The notes below the pieces were generated by a model. It saw nothing but the letters and a program-made list of their open reading frames with translations. It made no database searches and was not told where the DNA came from. A program made the translations under genes and the position numbers. DNA of 39,408 nt, taken from the NCBI GenBank assembly GCA_944336625.1, contig CALVLF010000022.1, forward strand, positions 1 to 39,408, in the 5' to 3' direction. Origin of the DNA: an uncultured Clostridia bacterium. Lineage in GTDB: Bacteria > Bacillota > Clostridia > Christensenellales > CAG-138. Positions within the stretch are counted from its first letter, which is position 1. Every line of letters starts with the position of its first letter. Positions 15,415 through 23,323 of the stretch are shown in pieces.

Positions 15415-16231
15415 GAGGCTTAAAAAGGCCATAGACGAGGCAGATACCCTGCTTATCGGCGCCGGCGCCGGCCTTTCTACCTCTGCCGGGCTGACCTACA
15501 GCGGAGAGCGTTTTACACAAAACTTCAAGGATTTTCAGGAAAAATATGGCATCCGCGATATGTATACCGGCAGCTTTTATCCTTTTCAAGGCCAAGAGGA
15601 ATACTGGGCCTGGTGGAGCCGGCAGATCATGCTCAACCGGTATGCAAAGGCTCCCAAGCCCGTATATTCCCACCTGTTGGAGCTGGTGCAGGATAAGGAT
15701 TATTTCGTCCTTACCACCAATGTGGATCATCAGTTTCAGCTGGCTGGCTTCGATAAAAGGCGCCTGTTCTATACCCAGGGGGACTATGGCCTGTGGCAAT
15801 GCCCCCAGCCCTGCCATTCGGAAACCTACGATAATGAGGAAACCGTCCGCCGGATGGCTGCAGAGCAGAAGGATATGCGGGTGCCTTCCGATCTAGTGCC
15901 CCACTGCCCGCATTGCGGAAGGCCCCTGACCATGAACCTGCGGGTGGATGATACCTTCGTGCAGGATGCGGGCTGGTACGCCGCAGCCAGCCGGTATGAA
16001 GATTTTCTCCGGCGGCATAAAGACTTGCGCATCCTCTTCTTGGAGCTGGGGGTGGGCAGCAATACCCCCGGTATTATCAAATACCCCTTCCTGCAGATGA
16101 CGGCTCGAAACCCCAAGGCCACCTACGCCTGCATCAATTACGGGGATGCCTATACCCTGCAGGAAATTGCCGGCCAATCCATCTGCATCAATGGGGATAT
16201 TGGAGATGTGCTGGAGCGGATGCGCGCTTAA
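15359..16231 (+). CDS. Class M sirtuin (SirTM), predicted protein ADP-ribosyltransferase
   Basis: A 290-aa Sir2-fold protein. NAD-binding motif GAGAGLSTSAGL (35-45) followed by YSGERF as in SirTM, then TTNVDHQF (119-126, with Asn121 and Asp123). Gln140 (in YTQGDYG) stands where canonical sirtuins have the catalytic His, the hallmark substitution of SirTM enzymes that ADP-ribosylate rather than deacylate. Four Cys (WQCPQPC about 147-152, CPHCG about 183-186) form the small zinc ribbon. C-terminal GVGSNTPGIIKYP and the NAD-binding CINY complete the fold. It overlaps the macrodomain gene by 56 nt, so tight coupling is expected. The start codon is the only clear ATG, preceded by AAGGTGAT. The substrate protein is probably encoded nearby or elsewhere; GcvH-L is not in the window. 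Confidence 0.92.
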   Translation: MFSRIRTQPSTVASSEQIERLKKAIDEADTLLIGAGAGLSTSAGLTYSGERFTQNFKDFQEKYGIRDMYTGSFYPFQGQEEYWAWWSRQIMLNRYAKAPKPVYSHLLELVQDKDYFVLTTNVDHQFQLAGFDKRRLFYTQGDYGLWQCPQPCHSETYDNEETVRRMAAEQKDMRVPSDLVPHCPHCGRPLTMNLRVDDTFVQDAGWYAAASRYEDFLRRHKDLRILFLELGVGSNTPGIIKYPFLQMTARNPKATYACINYGDAYTLQEIAGQSICINGDIGDVLERMRA

Positions 16232-16258
16232 GCCCGGCAATCCACATTTTTAAATGCA

Positions 16259-16289
16259 CGGCCATCCCGCTTTTCAAGTGGGATGGCCG
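16259..16289 (+). terminator. Hairpin after the sirtuin gene
   Basis: A 14-bp stem CGGCCATCCCGCTT/AAGTGGGATGGCCG (one G.T pair) with the loop TTC. The tail CTTATCT is poor in T, so termination strength is uncertain. It also faces the radical-SAM remnant from the other side. Confidence 0.6.
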
Positions 16290-16294
16290 CTTAT

Positions 16295-16515
16295 CTAAAA
16301 TGGGCCGGCGCAAATCTGCGAGGTGGCGGTAATCTTTACTTCCCTTCGCTCTTTGCTCCCAAACAAAATGGCGTTTAAGGTAAAGTTACAGAAGACAGTC
16401 TTGATCACATCATTATCAATATCCCGCCACAGGCTCATTACAAATTGATACCAATTGCTTTCCGGATTATCCAGAACTTTATGGAATACTTCCGTCTGGT
16501 TTTTATCCTAGCCAA
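16295..16515 (-). pseudogene. Truncated N-terminal fragment of a radical-SAM protein
   Basis: A minus-strand open frame of about 70 codons bounded by TAG at both ends and lacking a start. It reads FHKVLDNPESNWYQFVMSLW, RDIDNDVIKTVF, NFTLNAILFGSKERRE, matching the N-terminal helical part (L-x-x-P-x-x-N-W-Y-x-x-V-x-S-x-W-x-D-I-D) of a clostridial radical-SAM protein family in memory. The Cys-rich radical-SAM core that should follow is absent; the frame dissolves into about 15 unrelated residues. It lies 5 nt after the small membrane protein gene, the place where an intact gene would be. Identity is by recall, decay is seen directly. Confidence 0.6.
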
Positions 16516-16520
16516 GGCTC

Positions 16521-16811
16521 TCACATATTCCACACCATAGTCATGCACATGCCGACTCCCAGCACAAGCGCTCCAACGATGCCCAGCAACGCGGCTCCAA
16601 TGGCTTTCCCGTTCAGATGGATGGCCGGCTTCCCCTCCACCCTGCGGCGAAGGATGACCATTGCCAGCAGCACTACTGCGCCGATTACTGCCACCACAAC
16701 GCCCTGGTTGAATGCGCCCCACTCCGGCAGCAGGCACATGCACATGCCAAGGGCAAACAGGATACCGCCGATGGTCCCCAGGATCATGGATACGAAATTC
16801 TTCTTTTGCAT
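16521..16811 (-). CDS. Small four-helix-like membrane protein of unknown function
   Basis: A 96-aa protein with hydrophobic stretches at about 8-26, 36-54 and 72-93, rich in Gly and Met-Cys pairs (LGMCMCLLPEW, VGMCMTMVW). The motif GTIGGILFALGMCMCLLPEW and its later partial echo GIVGALVLGVGMCMTMVW look like an internal duplication. Similar small proteins occur in gut Bacillota from memory. No characterised role. An AGG-like site (GGAGGCTAT) precedes the ATG at 16811. It lies directly upstream of the radical-SAM remnant, suggesting a former operon. Confidence 0.75.
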   Translation of the reverse strand: MQKKNFVSMILGTIGGILFALGMCMCLLPEWGAFNQGVVVAVIGAVVLLAMVILRRRVEGKPAIHLNGKAIGAALLGIVGALVLGVGMCMTMVWNM

Positions 16812-16869
16812 AGTAGATAGCCTCCAGTTTTCTGTGATCTCTCACTTGATGCTTACAGTTTAAAGCTTG

Positions 16870-17092
16870 CCTGTTTTTAAATTGCTTGGGAATTGTTTTT
16901 GAAATATTAAAATCCAAAATTTCCCGGCAGTAGCGCAGCCTGAAATCCATGTGGCTCGGCTTTCTGCCCGCCTCTGCTTGGAATAAAAGCCTTCGGCAAA
17001 AACCGGAAAGGAGCCGCCAATGTTCACCTAGATAGGCCAGCGCCTCCTTGTGAAAACATTCGGGCAGATATATTGCCCCGATATACCTTCAC
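16870..17092 (-). pseudogene. Possible decayed coding remnant
   Basis: A minus-strand frame open from just after a TGA near 17093 down into the neighbouring gene. The first 60 codons look protein-like (IYLPECFHKEALAYLGEHWR, FCRRLLFQAEAGRKPSHMDF), then become A/T-rich and unlike protein. No start or family is recognised. It could be the rest of a former regulator of the adjacent membrane-protein unit. This is the only content noticed in the gap 16812-17260 apart from the hairpin at 17099-17124. Confidence 0.25.
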
Positions 17093-17098
17093 AGATAA

Positions 17099-17124
17099 GG
17101 ATAGCCGGCATAAGCCGGCTATCC
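17099..17124. other. Perfect hairpin downstream of the choloylglycine hydrolase gene
   Basis: An 11-bp stem GGATAGCCGGC/GCCGGCTATCC with an ATAA loop. Neither strand has a good T-run, so it is either a weak terminator for the minus-strand hydrolase gene or an mRNA 3'-end stabiliser. Confidence 0.5.
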
Positions 17125-17260
17125 ATCTCCATCTCTTTTACAGGGTTTAGGCTCTTTGCTCCGCAAGGCTTCCAGCAGCTCTCCATCCAGGGCAGGAACT
17201 GGGGGCAGATGCGCAGGGGAAGGAATTGCGTACAGGGGGCCCTGTTTACAGCAAAGGGAT

Positions 17261-18238
17261 TTAATTCTCCCAGGCAATCTGCTGGGTCTTTATCAGAGGG
17301 AACTGGGAAAGAGACGCAGCTTCTAGGTCTTCGCCAAACAGGTTGACGGCGGTGATCTGGTTGTTTTCCAGGGTTTTATAGTAGTAAATTCCCTTTTGCG
17401 CCTGTATGCAGCAGGAATAGGTGGTCACATCCAGCTTACCTTCTGCTGTGACCACGCTTCCGGGCACCATAGCAACACTATCTAATATGTGAAAAAACTG
17501 GCTTACGCTCTCCGCTCCAGCTGCACGATATACGGAATTGCTGCGAAGGAAGGCGGCCTTCACAAAACGAGAGGCCGGAGAAAAGTCTCCAGGCATTCCC
17601 AATGCGCCAAATCCCTGGCCAAAAGGTGTCAGGGCCGGTTGCGCGCCGAAGCGGCTCACAGGATACAGGGGCGTCAGGTTCAGATACTGCCGCAAATTCG
17701 TCATATGGAAAGGGAAGGGAGGATTATTCGTCAGCACCCCTGCTGGGTTTTCGTAGATATTGAGCCCTTCTTTTGTGCATTCCAGCACCAAAGAACCTGT
17801 GCGGTCGGCAATATGCCAATGGAGCGGAGCCAGAGGCATATCCTTGCTGAAGGGAATGTTGACGAGCTGTAAGCCTTGTAAGGCTGTTTTAGCCTCCGCC
17901 AGGGTTGCGCACTGGCCCAGGAGCCAGGGAATGAGCTCAAAAGGGGAGATTGGTGTCTTGCCAGGTTCCGCCATCTCCGGATACCAGGCATTCCCTGGGA
18001 AGTACAGCCCAGCCATGCATAGGCCCTTTTCATTGGCTGCATCCGCATACAGTGGGTAGTCCGCAGCTACCGCAGCCATGCCGATCAGCGCAAAGTGGGC
18101 AGACAAAGCGGGAGCCATACGAAAACGAAAAGGATAGCGCCGGGGCGTTATAACAACCCGCTCCCCAAAAGAATACTCCAGATCCAAATTTCTGCCAAAA
18201 TAGAAATCCTGCGTTTGCAGGGTCAAGCTGGTACACAT
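17261..18238 (-). CDS. Choloylglycine hydrolase family protein (bile salt hydrolase-like)
   Basis: A 325-aa Ntn hydrolase, the usual family length. After Met removal Cys2 would be the nucleophile (MCTS). GRNLDLEYSFGE gives Arg16 and Asp19, NEKGLCMAGLYFPG gives the conserved Asn of the oxyanion region, LTNNPPFP gives the next Asn and SRFVKAAF the conserved Arg. These match bile salt hydrolases more than penicillin V acylases, but the two cannot be split with certainty. No signal peptide, so it is cytoplasmic. Deconjugation would release glycine or taurine. AAAGAGGCAGC precedes the ATG. Single-gene unit. Confidence 0.85.
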   Translation of the reverse strand: MCTSLTLQTQDFYFGRNLDLEYSFGERVVITPRRYPFRFRMAPALSAHFALIGMAAVAADYPLYADAANEKGLCMAGLYFPGNAWYPEMAEPGKTPISPFELIPWLLGQCATLAEAKTALQGLQLVNIPFSKDMPLAPLHWHIADRTGSLVLECTKEGLNIYENPAGVLTNNPPFPFHMTNLRQYLNLTPLYPVSRFGAQPALTPFGQGFGALGMPGDFSPASRFVKAAFLRSNSVYRAAGAESVSQFFHILDSVAMVPGSVVTAEGKLDVTTYSCCIQAQKGIYYYKTLENNQITAVNLFGEDLEAASLSQFPLIKTQQIAWEN

Positions 18239-18612
18239 AGCTGCCTCTTTTTAGCTGTTAATGCTGCAAAACCGCTCATCTTCCAATATATTTTTGTTTT
18301 TCATCATAGCATGGCCCTTCAGCATGGTCAATACGGTCATAGGGAAGCGATTTTTAAACAGTTGTTGTTCGATCGACCGTCTTATTTGGTTTTTAGATGC
18401 CTACTAAAAGATTAATGCAAAAGTTATTCCTGGCTATCGTATCCAATATTATTATGCAAAATATAGAATCTGAATTCCGTTATGGCTAGTTAGTAGGCAG
18501 GGATAAACCCATTTCCGCTTTCCTTTCCCGTCAGAATATGCGTTGGAGCAGGAACAATAACGCTATATATTTTCCCATAATATAAATCCCCTCTATCAAA
18601 ATTAAGTTAATC

Positions 18613-18639
18613 TGTCGTTTTGTGTCGTTAAGTGCCGTT
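18613..18639 (+). promoter_or_regulatory. Three 0A-box-like heptamers at exact 10-bp spacing
   Basis: TGTCGTT at 18613-18619, TGTCGTT at 18623-18629 and TGCCGTT at 18633-18639. They match 5 of 7 positions of the Spo0A box TGNCGAA, in one orientation and in helical phase. They lie about 60 bp upstream of a gene for a Spo0A-type DNA-binding domain. A TAGAAT (18661-18666) could be the -10. The rest of the gap 18239-18698 shows no gene. Confidence 0.5.
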
Positions 18640-18698
18640 TTTGTACATCTTATCATATTATAGAATCATCTTAACGCAGAAAGGTGGTTCTATCTCAT

Positions 18699-19103
18699 AT
18701 GCTGACGAGGTCTGAACAATTCGTCTGCTCTATTCTTGGCACCACGCGTTCCGACATCCGTCCGTTTTCCGCAGCCTTAGATGTTATTCTTTTTCTCCAC
18801 TTTGCGCAGAATATTCCAAGAGGGGATATTAAAATTACAAAATCCGTCTATCCGCAGATCGCCCTTCTGCTAAACAAATCACCTTCCGCTGTTTCCCGCA
18901 GTGTAGAGCGTCTTGCAAATCTCTGTTGGGAAACTGTAAAAAATCAAGGCCGTTTATCAGAGCTTGTTGGCCGCGAACTTCATGATATACCTGCGGCTTC
19001 CGACATTCTTTTCTACCTAGCCTATTTGCTGCACTTTGGCAAGCCTTTTTTCACCGTCCTGGACGATCTCGACTGCCTGAACCAGAGGCAATCCTCTGTT
19101 TGA
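18699..19103 (+). CDS. Stand-alone Spo0A C-terminal-type DNA-binding protein
   Basis: A 134-aa protein. Residues about 12-90 resemble the DNA-binding domain of sporulation regulator Spo0A: an N-terminal helix bundle, then DIKITKSVYPQIALLLNKSP and SAVSRSVERLANLCWE, parallel to the family pattern K-x-(L/V)-Y-P-x-I-A then x-R-V-E-R-x-I-R. The Spo0A receiver domain with its phospho-Asp is missing, so it cannot be switched by the phosphorelay in the usual way. The start is the ATG at 18699, 11 nt after AAGGTGG; GTG at 18684 overlaps that site. It ends 113 nt before the convergent DUF255 gene. Role in sporulation is an inference from the domain alone. Confidence 0.75.
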   Translation: MLTRSEQFVCSILGTTRSDIRPFSAALDVILFLHFAQNIPRGDIKITKSVYPQIALLLNKSPSAVSRSVERLANLCWETVKNQGRLSELVGRELHDIPAASDILFYLAYLLHFGKPFFTVLDDLDCLNQRQSSV

Positions 19104-19216
19104 TTTTCTTCACGCAATACCTTTTTCACACAACTGTGCTCTGCGCAGGAATCCTTTGTGCGCAAAGGCAATGTTTGATAAACAGGGCACTCCTTTTTAA
19201 TGGCCATAAATCATTT

Positions 19217-21181
19217 CTACTGCGCATGTGTCTTGCACACTTCTTTAAATTGTGGCAGGGTCATTGGGGGGAGGCAGGCATGGTTCCGGCACACAAAGAC
19301 GGTGGTTTCTCCATTTAATGGTTTATACGCTTCTGACGGTTTATCCAAGACTCTAACAATGGTATCGGAAGCCATCCAAAACGGGAGCATGTGTAAATCC
19401 TCCGCCTTAGGCACGACGGTGACCAGAGCCGGTGGCTCTAAATAATCGGATAAGGCAATTAAAAACATAGCAAACCCGGCAGGATAATCCTTCGCCGCGC
19501 CTGCCATATATCCCAACTGTTTTTTTACGAACGCCTCTAGATTTTTCTGCGGGAGAAGATAATGCAGCCGTACCAAATCATAGGCCATCCAAGAATTTCC
19601 GCTGGGGATCGCCCCATCATAGCACTCCTTTGGCCGGAAAAGCAGCTTTTCGTTTTCCAGGCCGTATAGGTAAAACCCGCCCTGCTCCACGTCCTGATAC
19701 TGTTGGATTGTCCGCTTGGTCAATACGGTTGCGCGGTCCAGAAATTCCTGCATAAGCGTCGCTTCATATAAAGAAAGCAGCGCAAAAATATAGCTTGCGT
19801 ATGTATCCAGGAAGCCACGTTCGCCCCGTTTGCCATTTCGAAAGCTCGTGTAAAGGGTATCTCCGTCGCATAGTTTGCTTTCAATACATGCTTGCGCACG
19901 TTTTGCGGCTTCCAGATAACTTGTATTTTGACTGCATCTATATAGCGCACACAGGGCTGCAATCATCAGGGAGTTCCAGGCCGTCAAAATTTTATCGTCG
20001 GTATGCAAGCAGGTACGCTTCCGCCGGTATTCCCGAAAGATAGGCAGACATGTGTCGAAAGCATCCTTTTCCAGATCCTTTACATGAAGAAGATTCGGGA
20101 TGCTTTTGCCCTCGAAGTTTCCTACTTGCGTGATGGCAAACCTCTGGCAGAAGGCAGTGCCCTGGCTTATTCCCAGCACTGCTTTGACTTCCTCTGGGGC
20201 GAATACATAATACTTTCCCTCCTCCCCCTCGCTATCCGCATCCTGGGCGCTATAAAAGCCGCCATCCGGCCCGGTCATTTCCCGGAAAATATATTGGGCA
20301 GTTTTCTCCGCAACGTTCCGGTAAAAGGAGCGCGCCGTAAGCGTGTAGGCCTTACAATAAGCAAGAATTAGCAGCGCATTATCATAAAGCATTTTTTCAA
20401 AATGTGGAACCAGATAATAGCGATCGGTAGAATAGCGGCAAAATCCATATCCGATATGATCGAATAAGCCGCCAGCGTACATTTGCTGCAGCGTTTTTTC
20501 TACCATCTTTAGCGCTTCCCTGTCACCATGCTTTTCATATTGCTGCAATAAGAACAGAAGGTTATGGGGTGCGGGGAATTTGGGGGCGGCGCCAAAGCCG
20601 CCAAAGGGAGCATCAAAATTCTCCTTGTACCATTGCAGGGCCCGGTCCGTCAGTGTTCTATCCGCTTGGGACGCAGAAACTGAATACCGGTTCAAGGCGT
20701 CCGTAATTTCATCTGCAGACCGGAGAAGGGTCTCCCGCTCGTTTTCCCATTTATGGTGAATAAGCAGCAAAAGATCTTTCAGCCCGACCAGCCCATATTT
20801 GGCTGTTTTGGGGAAATATGTTCCGGCATAAAAGGGCTTCTGCTCAGCCGTCATGAAAATGCTGGTAGGCCAGCCTCCACTTCCGGTAAATGCCTGGCAT
20901 ACCGCCATATAGATGGTGTCAATATCGGGGCGTTCCTCTTTATCCACCTTTATGGAAACGAAGTACTTATTCAAAATATGGGCAATTTCCGGGTCTTCAA
21001 AACTTTCATGGGCCATTACATGGCACCAGTGGCAAGTACTGTAACCAATGCTTAAAAAGATAGGCAGGTCCTTTTCCTTAGCCTTACGGAAGGCTTCCGC
21101 GCACCACGGATACCATTCCACCGGATTTTCCGCATGTTGTAAAAGATACGGGCTTGTTTGATCTTTCAAATGGTTGGACAA
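19217..21181 (-). CDS. Thioredoxin-domain (DUF255, YyaL/SSP411 family) protein
   Basis: A 654-aa protein of the usual family size. The N-terminal thioredoxin-like domain has [28 protein letters not shown] (about 45-64, active site C-x-x-C) and [10 protein letters not shown]; then [23 protein letters not shown]. The C-terminal (alpha/alpha)6-barrel is like that of N-acylglucosamine epimerases and cellulases ([52 protein letters not shown]). Physiological activity is unknown. TTG start with GAGGTGAT before it. It is 9 nt from the FAD-Rieske gene upstream and shares its transcript. Confidence 0.9.
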   Translation of the reverse strand: MSNHLKDQTSPYLLQHAENPVEWYPWCAEAFRKAKEKDLPIFLSIGYSTCHWCHVMAHESFEDPEIAHILNKYFVSIKVDKEERPDIDTIYMAVCQAFTGSGGWPTSIFMTAEQKPFYAGTYFPKTAKYGLVGLKDLLLLIHHKWENERETLLRSADEITDALNRYSVSASQADRTLTDRALQWYKENFDAPFGGFGAAPKFPAPHNLLFLLQQYEKHGDREALKMVEKTLQQMYAGGLFDHIGYGFCRYSTDRYYLVPHFEKMLYDNALLILAYCKAYTLTARSFYRNVAEKTAQYIFREMTGPDGGFYSAQDADSEGEEGKYYVFAPEEVKAVLGISQGTAFCQRFAITQVGNFEGKSIPNLLHVKDLEKDAFDTCLPIFREYRRKRTCLHTDDKILTAWNSLMIAALCALYRCSQNTSYLEAAKRAQACIESKLCDGDTLYTSFRNGKRGERGFLDTYASYIFALLSLYEATLMQEFLDRATVLTKRTIQQYQDVEQGGFYLYGLENEKLLFRPKECYDGAIPSGNSWMAYDLVRLHYLLPQKNLEAFVKKQLGYMAGAAKDYPAGFAMFLIALSDYLEPPALVTVVPKAEDLHMLPFWMASDTIVRVLDKPSEAYKPLNGETTVFVCRNHACLPPMTLPQFKEVCKTHAQ

Positions 21182-21190
21182 GTTATCACC

Positions 21191-22489
21191 TCATTTCTTT
21201 AAATCGCCTGTTGCCGGGTTGTCAATCCGTTTGCCATCCTGCGTAAAGCGGGAACCGTGGCAGGGGCAATCCCAGGTATGCTCATTCGCGTTCCACTTCA
21301 GCGCGCAGCCCAGATGTGGGCAGCGCCTAGTTGAAGGCGTCAGCAAATGGACGGCTGCCTCAAACCCATTGATAACCAGTTGCGGGCGGAGTATGGTTCT
21401 AGACGGAGAAAAAACTTCCGCACAGGGCGTGTCTTTCCCCTGTATGCAATCGCAAAGGAGCATAGCCGAAACCATGGAGGAGGTCATGCCCCATTTATTA
21501 AACCCGGTCGCAACATATAAATTGGAGGTGCTAGCTGAATAAGGGCCAATATAAGGAACGCCATCCAGCGTCATGCAATCTTGCGTAGCCCAGCAGTATT
21601 TTTCGGCAGCACTGGGGTAATGCTTCTGTGCAAAATCCCGCAATACCTGCCAGCCGCCGCCTTTTTTGCCGGTGCGGTGATCTCCGCCGCCCACAAACAG
21701 CAGCTCCTTATAATTTCTAAACGACATGCCGTCCTGTGCTTCGTCCACATATATACCATCCACGTCCGGCACATTTTCCAAAGCAATAACATAGGAGCGA
21801 TGCTGATACAGCTTGATAAAATAACTGCCATGCTTATTTAAAAAGGGAAAATGGGTGGCCACAATGATATCCTTCGCGGCAATCCGGCCATAATCCGTAA
21901 TAGCCGTTGTGCCAATCAGCTCCCGCACCGGCGTATGCTCGTAAATGTGCAGGCCTTTTGAAATCGCACCGATGAATTTGAGAGGATGAAATTGCGCCTG
22001 GTTCGGATACCCCACAGCACCGGCTACGGAAAAGGGCAAGGGAAGCTGCTGGATAAATTCCCCATGAGCACCCAGCTTTTCCAGAGCACTGAGCTCGCGC
22101 TCTATTTTCCCCCGGTCATCTAGGGAATAGACATAGGAGGTCTTTTCCTGAAAGTCGCAATCAATGCCCTTGCATAGCTCCCGATATTTTCGTAAGGCTG
22201 CTTCATTGGCCTCCAAATATTGCCTTGCCCGATCGGTTCCAAATACACGAAGGAGCTTATCATAGATCAGACCATGTTGGGCAGTAATTTTCGCAGTCGT
22301 GTTCTTGGTAATTCCGCTGCAAATCCTCTCCGCTTCTGCCAATACATAGGGTATCCCTGCATGGTGCAGCATATAGGCACATAAAATCCCTGCCATGCCG
22401 CCGCCGATGATGAGCACATCGGTCTTTATATCCTTCTCCAGACGTGTAAATTCCGTACGTTTCCACGTCCGTTCCCACAATGACTCCAT
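21191..22489 (-). CDS. FAD-dependent oxidoreductase with C-terminal Rieske domain
   Basis: A 432-aa protein. The N-terminal DAO-type FAD domain has VLIIGGGMAGILCAYMLHHAG (about 25-45), the second FAD-contact segment (AEAERICSGITKNTTAKITA), and near residue 330 the closing G-F-N-K-W-G-M-T. The last 50 residues are a Rieske [2Fe-2S] domain: C390-P-H392 and C408-P-C-H411, with LGC and HGS flanking. Similar YhfW-type proteins occur in Bacillus and clostridia. Electron donor and acceptor are unknown. The ATG at 22489 opens a two-gene unit with the DUF255 gene. Confidence 0.88.
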   Translation of the reverse strand: MESLWERTWKRTEFTRLEKDIKTDVLIIGGGMAGILCAYMLHHAGIPYVLAEAERICSGITKNTTAKITAQHGLIYDKLLRVFGTDRARQYLEANEAALRKYRELCKGIDCDFQEKTSYVYSLDDRGKIERELSALEKLGAHGEFIQQLPLPFSVAGAVGYPNQAQFHPLKFIGAISKGLHIYEHTPVRELIGTTAITDYGRIAAKDIIVATHFPFLNKHGSYFIKLYQHRSYVIALENVPDVDGIYVDEAQDGMSFRNYKELLFVGGGDHRTGKKGGGWQVLRDFAQKHYPSAAEKYCWATQDCMTLDGVPYIGPYSASTSNLYVATGFNKWGMTSSMVSAMLLCDCIQGKDTPCAEVFSPSRTILRPQLVINGFEAAVHLLTPSTRRCPHLGCALKWNANEHTWDCPCHGSRFTQDGKRIDNPATGDLKK

Positions 22490-22669
22490 ATGCCGTCTCC
22501 CAAATGCCAGATTTACAAATAGTGTTTTTTCAAATGCCAGGAACTATGCTTAGAAAAGTATTCTATTTTCTTCCCCTTAAGGTGCAAGGGTATTGAGAGC
22601 ATAGACATTTGGGCAGCCGCATATCCTAGGAGCGGGTGATTTTATATGAAAAAAGCTACGTGGAAAACT

Positions 22670-22946
22670 TACCCTTAACGAACAAGGGCATATACGCCTG
22701 AGCAGGCCTGCTTTGGCCCATTTCTTTGTTGCAGTCGCTGGAATTAGCGCTGCTAGTCCATCGCTCCTGCGCCGCGAACTGGGCACAAAGCAGACCAGCT
22801 CAGGTCGAAGAGTTTTGGCGGCCTGGGCCGCCGGAGCGCAAGGCGTGGCCCCGCAGCCATAGCGGGCCCTATTGCAAGGGGCCACAACGATGCTATCTGG
22901 TGGTCCAAGCCGCCAAAACCGTGTATGCCCTTGTTCGTTAAGGGTA
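22670..22946 (+). other. 277-bp multi-branched inverted-repeat element / candidate structured RNA
   Basis: Outer arms 22670-22696 and 22920-22946 pair over 27 bp (26 Watson-Crick, one T.G). Arm 1: 22697-22703/22798-22804, 22708-22715/22786-22793 and 22716-22720/22780-22784, capped by a hairpin at 22731-22753. Arm 2: 22812-22822/22909-22919 (11 bp), 22824-22835/22896-22907 (12 bp), 22845-22852/22878-22885 (8 bp). Non-Watson-Crick pairs in arm 2 and the outer helix are all G.U in plus-strand RNA. There is no coding potential and no target-site duplication. Either a non-autonomous mobile element (MITE-like) or a stable RNA; the wobble bias favours RNA. Confidence 0.7.
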
Positions 22947-22998
22947 TCGTTGCGAAAGAATATATTAGGATGCATATCTATAAAATAATAATACAAAA

Positions 22999-23025
22999 AA
23001 AGCCTGCTGTCAAAATGCAGGCTTT
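22999..23025 (-). terminator. Bidirectional terminator beside the inverted-repeat element
   Basis: A 9-bp stem AAAGCCTGC/GCAGGCTTT with a 9-nt loop. Read on the minus strand it has seven T residues; read on the plus strand the tail is AATTTATATTT. In the plus direction it would end a transcript coming from the 277-bp element. Confidence 0.75.
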
Positions 23026-23246
23026 AATTTATATTTATTGAAGAAAGCGGAAGGACCTTTGCCTATTTTCCAAAATACTGAAAACAGGCCATGTTTTGTC
23101 AACGGCTTGCGGCAGAACGAAAGCCAAAATTGACATCAGAATATTTTTATAGATGTTTGCTGCACATCTACCATTTCCATAACCGGTGCTATTCTCTTTG
23201 CCATACGGCCCAGGGATAGCATAAGCCTTGCATATAATAGAATAAA

Positions 23247-23276
23247 GCCCTGTCCTCTAAAATTTGCAGGCAGGGC
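23247..23276 (-). terminator. Probable terminator of the dgt-dnaG-rpoD operon
   Basis: A 6-bp GC stem (GCCCTG/CAGGGC) with an 18-nt loop, followed on the minus strand by TTTATTCT, about 48 nt after the rpoD stop. It is weak on its own; the stronger hairpin at 22999-23025 lies further on. Between 23026 and 23246 nothing is recognised except a short open frame of about 22 codons with no support. Confidence 0.5.
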
Positions 23277-23323
23277 AATATGTTTCATAAGACGCAGGGT
23301 CTACCCGCCCCCTTGCGCAGGAA

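Noticed and set aside
17100-17260. Minus-strand frame continuing past the hydrolase stop
   Set aside because: It stays open in a shifted frame for about 50 codons, but the hydrolase already has its normal length and the extension shows no family; a -1 frameshift is not supported.
18684-18698. GTG start for the Spo0A-like protein
   Set aside because: It overlaps the AAGGTGG ribosome site; the ATG at 18699 has proper spacing.
22670-22946. attC-like recombination site or insertion-sequence ends
   Set aside because: No integron core boxes, no integrase or transposase nearby and no target-site duplication; size and branching do not fit an attC site.
23160-23230. Short minus-strand frame of about 22 codons (MAKRIAPVMEM...)
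   Set aside because: No ribosome site or family resemblance; too short to support as a gene.
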